From an uncultured Bacilli bacterium (GTDB lineage: Bacteria; Bacillota_I; Bacilli_A; RF39; UBA660), in contig CANQDH010000067.1 of NCBI GenBank assembly GCA_947591565.1, positions 1-5,435 on the forward strand: a stretch of 5,435 nucleotides of DNA. Reading direction: 5' to 3'. How positions within the stretch are numbered: the first letter of the stretch is position 1; each line of letters begins with the position of its first letter. Of this stretch, positions 1 through 3,143 are shown in pieces. Position numbers and translations under genes: made by a program. The notes under the pieces were generated by a model, which saw nothing but the letters and a program-made list of their open reading frames with translations, ran no database searches and had not been told where the DNA came from.

Positions 1-288
1 ATTTTCGATTTCTTGTTGTTTTTTTGTGTTTGTATTTTTTGGTATATTGTTTTCTACTTTTTTATTTTCCTCATTATCACTTGATTCACCAAAATAAATA
101 ATTTCTTGATTATCATTATTATTATTGTTAGAATTTTCTAAATTATCTATATTATTTTCATCAATATTTAAATTATTTTCACTATTGAAGTTATTATCCA
201 TTTTTTCTTCTTTGTTTATATTAGTATTTTCAGAAGTAACATCTAAATCATCAAATTCATCAAATATTTCTCTTTCATCATTATTCAT
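1..288 (-). CDS. Asn/Asp/Glu-rich hypothetical protein, N-terminal part (runs off window)
   Basis: I do not recognise this protein. Its reading frame is open from an ATG at 288-286 to the window edge, giving 96 residues with no stop, so the C-terminal part is missing. The visible part is low in complexity and hydrophilic: 28 Asn, 26 Asp+Glu and only 8 Lys+Arg, with a run of five Asn at residues 54-58. It opens with an acidic segment (MNNDEREIFDEFDDLD). No signal peptide, membrane segment or catalytic motif is visible, so it is probably a disordered, acidic N-terminal tail. A domain or membrane anchor may follow beyond the window. The start is supported by AGGTGA at 299-294, five bases before the ATG, and by an extended -10 promoter upstream. 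The Asn run comes from a short ATT/AAT triplet repeat, which can vary without breaking the frame. Confidence 0.75.
   Translation of the reverse strand, partial: MNNDEREIFDEFDDLDVTSENTNINKEEKMDNNFNSENNLNIDENNIDNLENSNNNNNDNQEIIYFGESSDNEENKKVENNIPKNTNTKKQQEIEN
115..126. repeat. (ATT)4 triplet repeat coding for Asn run
   Basis: Four ATT units on the plus strand read as AAT Asn codons in the minus-strand gene. With the neighbouring AAC codon they make a five-Asn run. A change in unit number would alter the length of the run but not the frame. Confidence 0.6.
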
Positions 289-314
289 GAAGTTCACCTA
301 TCCTATCTTATAAC

Positions 315-343
315 ATTATAGCAAATAATTTACGCAAAATAAA
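315..343 (-). promoter_or_regulatory. Extended -10 promoter for the Asn-rich gene
   Basis: The minus strand reads TGCTATAAT at 323-315, a full extended -10 (TGnTATAAT). The -35 is weak: TTTATT at 343-338 gives 17-bp spacing, and TTGTTT at 346-341 would give 20. Transcription would start near 308, leaving a leader of about 20 nt that contains AGGTGA at 299-294. The site lies just downstream of the terminator of the preceding gene, so this gene probably has its own transcript. Confidence 0.6.
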
Positions 344-352
344 CAATTTTTT

Positions 353-380
353 AAAAAATAGAGAACAAAAAGTCTCTATT
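353..380 (-). terminator. Rho-independent terminator after the MecA-like gene
   Basis: A perfect 8-bp stem, AATAGAGA at 380-373 and TCTCTATT at 364-357 with an 8-nt loop, is followed on the minus strand by a run of T (down to 353). The stem begins inside the TAA stop codon of the 379-888 gene, so the terminator is packed tightly against the gene end. Confidence 0.8.
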
Positions 381-888
381 ATGTAGCAAAACTATGCTTA
401 ATATTAATCATTTCACCTTTTTTTATTATTTGACTAGCACTATCATTATATATGATTTTACTAAATTCAATAATTTTTCCCATATCTATATGAGAAATAT
501 TTTTGCTTATTTGCATATAAATTTTTCCTTTATATTTATATAATTTTACTTTTTCTATTAACTTTTCATCTAAGTTAAAAAAATCATCTATTTCATATAA
601 AAATTGAACATTATTTTCAAAAGTAATATTCATATCTACTTGCCCATCAAAATAATCGATATAGTCGATGTCTTCTTTTTGTAATTCTAAAACAAGACCA
701 TAGTTATTATCTTTAAAAACGGTTATATTATAAAAACCATTTATATTTATATCATAGTAATCTTTTAAGCGGCTAAATAGGTCTTTAAGCATATCCTGCA
801 AAGCTTCTTTCGTATTTGATTCAAATTTATATCGAATATTACTTAAATAAATAATCATATTTAAATCATCTATGACCTCAATATGCAT
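379..888 (-). CDS. MecA-like adaptor protein candidate (short, divergent)
   Basis: This 169-residue protein has no signal peptide or membrane segment and is predicted cytoplasmic. Its layout resembles MecA, the adaptor that brings substrates to the ClpC unfoldase. An N-terminal beta strand (1-17) leads into an amphipathic helix (26-45) and two strands (53-70), with the turn KDNNYGLVLEL. The C-terminal half has a short Phe-rich helical segment (87-105), then LYKYKGKIYMQI at 116-127, which matches the LYkYkgkYYLvl signature of MecA C-terminal domains, then a helix (135-146) and a final KKGEMI turn at 156-161. Well-studied MecA proteins are usually somewhat over 200 residues, so the linker between domains is shorter here. 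The assignment rests on pattern memory and not on alignment; an unrelated lineage-specific protein is possible. The start at 888 has AGGTGA at 898-893. I see no clear promoter, and a terminator separates it from engB upstream. Confidence 0.5.
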   Translation of the reverse strand: MHIEVIDDLNMIIYLSNIRYKFESNTKEALQDMLKDLFSRLKDYYDININGFYNITVFKDNNYGLVLELQKEDIDYIDYFDGQVDMNITFENNVQFLYEIDDFFNLDEKLIEKVKLYKYKGKIYMQISKNISHIDMGKIIEFSKIIYNDSASQIIKKGEMINIKHSFAT

Positions 889-930
889 TTTATCACCTAT
901 GATAGTTTATGACTTATATATATAAATGTG

Positions 931-957
931 AAAAAAGAATGATTCTACATCATTCTT
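931..957 (-). terminator. Rho-independent terminator overlapping the engB stop
   Basis: A perfect 9-bp stem, AAGAATGAT at 957-949 and ATCATTCTT at 943-935 with a 5-nt loop, is followed by TTTT on the minus strand (934-931). With the last stem bases, the RNA carries six U in a row. The stop codon TAG at 947-945 sits in the loop, so the 5' arm is made of the last codons of engB. Confidence 0.75.
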
Positions 958-1526
958 GAAATTTTTTCTTGAATTTCTAATTTACCATCTTTCGTAATAT
1001 TAGAAAACATAACAAAGTCATCACCAACTACAAGATCAATATGTTCTAAAATAGAATTTCTTTGTTTTTGTTGTAAAGTAATACCTATTTTATCCGTTTT
1101 TGTTGCCACAATAGTGACAGGTATTTTATAATGTTTTAAAAAATTATACATCATTAAATCTTCATCTGTTGGATCATGTCGAAAATCTATTAGCATAAAA
1201 ACTTGTTTTAAATTAGATCTATTTATTAAATAATCTTCCATCATTAGACCAAATTTTTTTCTTTTTTGTTTTCCTAAATTAGCAAATCCATATCCTGGTG
1301 CATCAACCAAATAAAAAGCATCATTAACTAAATAAAAATTAATAGTCTGTGTTTTACCAGGATTAGCTGATGTTCTTGCATAATTTTTTCTTCCAATAAT
1401 CGTATTTATAAAACTACTTTTTCCTACATTAGATCTACCAACAAGTAAAAATTCTGGTTTTTCATCTGTTGGATATTGACTTCTTCTTACCGCACTTATA
1501 ACAAGTTTAACACTATTTATTTTCAT
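945..1526 (-). CDS. engB: Ribosome biogenesis GTP-binding protein EngB (YsxC/YihA)
   Basis: EngB is a cytoplasmic GTPase of the TrmE-Era-EngA-EngB group, needed for maturation of the large ribosomal subunit and usually essential. The 193 residues carry all the G motifs: G1 GRSNVGKSS at 30-38, the G2 region NPGKTQTINFY around 55-65, G3 DAPGYG at 75-80, G4 TKTD at 142-145, and G5 FSNITKDG at 174-181. The family-typical DFRHDPTDED is at 114-123. G5 has Asn where B. subtilis YsxC has the second Ser of FSS, a mild change. The length matches the family (about 195), and the N-terminus MKINSVKLVISAVRRSQYP lines up with known starts, so the ATG at 1526 is sound. The Shine-Dalgarno is GGTGGG at 1535-1530. 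The gene has its own very strong promoter and a terminator overlapping its stop, so it is probably monocistronic. In many Bacilli engB follows lon or clpX; here it follows spoVG. Confidence 0.97.
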   Translation of the reverse strand: MKINSVKLVISAVRRSQYPTDEKPEFLLVGRSNVGKSSFINTIIGRKNYARTSANPGKTQTINFYLVNDAFYLVDAPGYGFANLGKQKRKKFGLMMEDYLINRSNLKQVFMLIDFRHDPTDEDLMMYNFLKHYKIPVTIVATKTDKIGITLQQKQRNSILEHIDLVVGDDFVMFSNITKDGKLEIQEKISRMM

Positions 1527-1541
1527 ATTCCCACCAAAAAA

Positions 1542-1570
1542 ATTATATCATTTATGCTTATTATTGTCAA
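1542..1570 (-). promoter_or_regulatory. Perfect consensus sigma-A promoter of engB
   Basis: TTGACA at 1570-1565 and TATAAT at 1547-1542 are separated by exactly 17 bp, and TG one base before the -10 makes it an extended -10 as well. Transcription should start near 1536-1535, only about 9-10 nt before the ATG at 1526. The mRNA would therefore begin almost at the GGTGGG ribosome-binding site. The first two bases of the -35 are the last T residues of the spoVG terminator tract. Confidence 0.9.
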
Positions 1571-1594
1571 AAAAAACTAACAATAAATGTTAGT
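1569..1594 (-). terminator. Rho-independent terminator of spoVG
   Basis: A perfect 7-bp stem, ACTAACA at 1594-1588 and TGTTAGT at 1582-1576 with a 5-nt loop, is followed by seven T residues (1575-1569) on the minus strand. The TAA stop of spoVG at 1592-1590 lies in the 5' arm, and the end of the T-tract runs into the engB -35 box. Confidence 0.82.
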
Positions 1595-1865
1595 CTTCAA
1601 TTTTATTATATTCATCTATAATAGCTTTTTCAAAAGCACTTCTTGTTTCTTGATTAATTGGATGAACAACATCACGATAAGTTCCATTTGGTAATTTACG
1701 ACTTGGCATAGCAATAAATAATTTATCGCTTCCATCTTCGTTCTTTCCTAAAATAACTTTGATGTCATGAATAGCAATACTATCTTCTAAAACAACAGAA
1801 GCAACTGCTTTCATTTTAGAATCTTCATTCTCCATTTTTCTAACATTTACAGATGTAATTTTCAA
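1590..1865 (-). CDS. spoVG: SpoVG, septation/sporulation RNA- and DNA-binding regulator
   Basis: SpoVG is a small nucleic-acid-binding regulator. It was first tied to cortex formation and asymmetric septation in Bacillus, and it is also found in non-sporulating Gram-positives, where it affects virulence or capsule genes. The 91 residues match the family throughout: the N-terminal strand MKITSVNVRKM, then MKAVASVVLED and IHDIKVI (18-37), then the signature LFIAMPSRK at 49-57 and YRDVVHPIN at 63-71, and a C-terminal helix. B. subtilis SpoVG is 97 residues, so this one has a slightly shorter tail. The start codon is UUG (1865-1863), chosen because it gives the family N-terminus and has AAGGGAG at 1880-1874, eight bases upstream; the next Met is residue 11, inside the conserved fold. 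It has its own promoter and terminator and lies downstream of yabG-veg, as in Bacillus, but without sspF, ispE, purR and ridA in between. Confidence 0.97.
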   Translation of the reverse strand: MKITSVNVRKMENEDSKMKAVASVVLEDSIAIHDIKVILGKNEDGSDKLFIAMPSRKLPNGTYRDVVHPINQETRSAFEKAIIDEYNKIED

Positions 1866-1873
1866 GTAAATCT

Positions 1874-1880
1874 CTCCCTT
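1874..1880 (-). promoter_or_regulatory. Ribosome-binding site fixing the spoVG UUG start
   Basis: AAGGGAG on the minus strand lies eight bases before TTG at 1865-1863. It supports the UUG start; no in-frame ATG stands at a suitable distance. Confidence 0.75.
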
Positions 1881-1906
1881 CAGAATGTATCCAACTACAC
1901 AATCTA

Positions 1907-1935
1907 ATTGTATAATAAATATTTTTAAAAAGCAA
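1907..1935 (-). promoter_or_regulatory. Sigma-A-type promoter of spoVG
   Basis: TTGCTT at 1935-1930 and TACAAT at 1912-1907 have a 17-bp spacer. Expected transcription starts near 1900, giving a leader of about 35 nt before the UUG. In B. subtilis spoVG is a classical sigma-H gene; the site here looks like the housekeeping sigma-A type. I see no clear terminator between veg and this promoter, so read-through from yabG-veg is possible. Confidence 0.6.
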
Positions 1936-1954
1936 GTAGTTTTGTTAAAATTTA

Positions 1955-2176
1955 CTAATAATCAATTTTAACCATTTTTGTTATGACATCTGTATAAGAA
2001 AACGATTTTATTTCTGGATTATTTTTGTTATTAAGTTGTACTAAAAAAATATTTTTATATAATTCTTTTATTGTAACATTGTATTTCTCATACTTATTTC
2101 TACCTAAATTACACTTAATGGTAACTTTTTCGCCAATATGTTCTTTTAAATCGTTTTTTATTTGACTAATTGTCAT
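1955..2176 (-). CDS. veg: Veg family protein
   Basis: Veg is a small, highly expressed protein of Gram-positives. In B. subtilis it has been linked to biofilm matrix gene expression and spore outgrowth, but its biochemical activity is not settled. The 73 residues follow the family pattern: an N-terminal helix (SQIKNDLKEHIGEKVTIKC, 3-21), LGRNKYEK with the family's glycine-plus-basic turn (24-31), a strand VTIKELYKNIFLVQL (34-48), and the conserved FSYTDVITKMVKI ending (59-71). Bacillus Veg is some dozen residues longer. It lies 10 nt after the yabG stop. Its Shine-Dalgarno AGGGGG at 2188-2183 overlaps the yabG TAG, which suggests cotranscription and coupled translation. The start at 2176 is preferred over an out-of-frame ATG at 2180-2178, which is too close to the Shine-Dalgarno. 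Confidence 0.92.
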   Translation of the reverse strand: MTISQIKNDLKEHIGEKVTIKCNLGRNKYEKYNVTIKELYKNIFLVQLNNKNNPEIKSFSYTDVITKMVKIDY

Positions 2177-2186
2177 TCATAACCCC

Positions 2187-2972
2187 CTATCTCGGATATC
2201 CAACATACATAGTTCCTTTTGTGATTATGCCTCCAATACCATCTTTACCATATTTAGTTGTATCTAGTATACCTTTTAAATCAATGTCTTTCGTTATTTC
2301 TGATAAACTTACTCTTGCAGCTACAATAGCTGGATCAAGAGCATGTATATTAATTCTTTTAGGACTTGATGCAAAGTTAGCGCCTGCTCTAATTAATTCT
2401 TCATAATCAGATTGACAGGCACCAGCAATTATAATTAGTTTTTCATGACTTTTTTCATATTTTCTTGCTTCTTTTATCGAATTTGCAAAATTCTCACTAT
2501 TTTTATAGGCCTTAATATCTTTCATATTGCCATTTTTTTTATAACATGCATCATGACCTGTTATGACAACAATATTAGGATTATATTCTTCTAGTAAATC
2601 TCTAATTCGGCTTGGAACAACATTTTCTTTTTCACAAACACCAATAGCCCATATATTCATATCTTCATAGTATTTTAAGCATCTTGTTAAATAACCTTGA
2701 TCAGAATCTACATGTAAGATTTTACCAGGTAAATAAAAATAATCATTTCTATCTAAAACAACTTCTGGTTTAATTCTTTCTAAAAAAGTTTCTTCTTCAG
2801 TATCTTCTTTTTTTTCATCATAATGGTTTAAATCTTCTTTAGGACTATCAGCTAGCAAACGAACATTTTGTCCTTTTAAATAAACAATATTTTCTTCGAT
2901 ATTGATGATTTGAAATACAATATCATCATGATATGATTTTCTAGTAACTAAATCGCCTATTTCAAATTCCAT
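2187..2972 (-). CDS. yabG: YabG, sporulation-specific coat protease
   Basis: YabG is a protease made in the mother cell during sporulation. In Bacillus it trims coat proteins before transglutaminase cross-linking, and in Clostridioides difficile it processes germination proteins. With the start at 2972 the protein has 261 residues (290 in B. subtilis). It begins MEFEIGDLVTRKSY, aligning with the B. subtilis MQFQIGDMVARKSY start. Conserved blocks are LLADSPKEDL (39-48), PGKILHVD (82-89), VVITGHDAC (135-143), IIAGACQSDYEELIRAGANF (181-200) and SSPKRINIHALDP (202-214). His140 in ITGHD and Cys186 in GACQS are the likely catalytic pair of a cysteine-type protease. The variable acidic linker at about 46-64 is shorter than in Bacillus. 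A longer reading from an ATG at 3014 lacks a ribosome-binding site and overlaps the promoter. It is followed by veg, as in Bacillus and many Clostridia, and is strong evidence of a spore-forming lineage. Confidence 0.96.
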   Translation of the reverse strand: MEFEIGDLVTRKSYHDDIVFQIINIEENIVYLKGQNVRLLADSPKEDLNHYDEKKEDTEEETFLERIKPEVVLDRNDYFYLPGKILHVDSDQGYLTRCLKYYEDMNIWAIGVCEKENVVPSRIRDLLEEYNPNIVVITGHDACYKKNGNMKDIKAYKNSENFANSIKEARKYEKSHEKLIIIAGACQSDYEELIRAGANFASSPKRINIHALDPAIVAARVSLSEITKDIDLKGILDTTKYGKDGIGGIITKGTMYVGYPR

Positions 2973-2977
2973 AATCT

Positions 2978-2982
2978 TCACC
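2978..2982 (-). promoter_or_regulatory. Ribosome-binding site fixing the yabG start
   Basis: GGTGA lies five bases before the ATG at 2972-2970. It is the same GGTGA core seen before the genes starting at 288 and 888. The in-frame ATG at 3014 has no such site. Confidence 0.75.
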
Positions 2983-2987
2983 AATAA

Positions 2988-3016
2988 ATTATATTCAAAA
3001 TAAAGAAAAGACATGC
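2988..3016 (-). promoter_or_regulatory. yabG promoter, possibly sigma-E-like
   Basis: The minus strand has a perfect TATAAT at 2993-2988, but no good sigma-A -35 at 17 bp (GCATGT). The same stretch fits the mother-cell sigma-E pattern (KMATATT, 14 bp, CATACANT): GCATGTC at 3016-3010 matches 5 of 7, and AATATAAT at 2995-2988 fits except at its two C positions. The start would be near 2981, so the leader is only about 9 nt and begins at the GGTGA site. The presence of a promoter is fairly likely; the sigma factor is inference. Confidence 0.45.
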
Positions 3017-3096
3017 GTAATTTAGATAAATAACAAAGTAGGATATTTAAAAGGTGCGTTATAATTATTATTTTTGAATATATTACAGCCTTTTTT

Positions 3097-3132
3097 AAAG
3101 AAAAAGACCATTGATTTATTAATCAACAGTCT
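3097..3132 (-). terminator. Rho-independent terminator of the large secreted-protein gene
   Basis: The arms at 3132-3121 and 3116-3105 form a 12-bp stem around a 4-nt loop in the minus-strand RNA, followed by TTTTCTTT. Two of the pairs are G-U wobbles, which on the plus strand become C-A mismatches. The hairpin is therefore clearly better on the strand of the gene, which ends 12 bases upstream at 3144. The rest of the gap down to the yabG promoter (about 3017-3096) holds nothing I can support. Confidence 0.85.
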
Positions 3133-3143
3133 ATACATCTTTT

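Noticed and set aside
125..313. Plus-strand open frame of 62 codons
   Set aside because: It lies opposite the Asn-rich minus-strand gene. Its Ser/Leu/Phe-rich translation is the mirror of Asn/Glu/Lys codons, and the minus-strand gene has a ribosome-binding site and promoter.
889..930. Promoter for the MecA-like gene (such as TTTTCA-17-CATAAA)
   Set aside because: The region is TA-rich, so several poor matches can be drawn; none is convincing enough to list.
1921..1960. Terminator after veg
   Set aside because: Only weak, bulged AT pairing is possible and there is no clean stem followed by T residues.
2178..2180. Alternative ATG for veg
   Set aside because: It is out of frame with the conserved Veg protein and only two bases from the Shine-Dalgarno.
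2170..2406. Plus-strand open frame of 78 codons
   Set aside because: It lies antisense to the conserved 3' end of yabG, has no recognisable protein features, and is a shadow frame.
2973..3014. Longer yabG start at 3014 (14 extra residues)
   Set aside because: It has no ribosome-binding site, overlaps the likely promoter, and extends past the family N-terminus MxFxIGD, which starts at 2972 with GGTGA upstream.
3017..3096. Small gene or RNA in the gap before yabG
   Set aside because: There is no start with a ribosome-binding site, no stable hairpin and no recognisable RNA motif.
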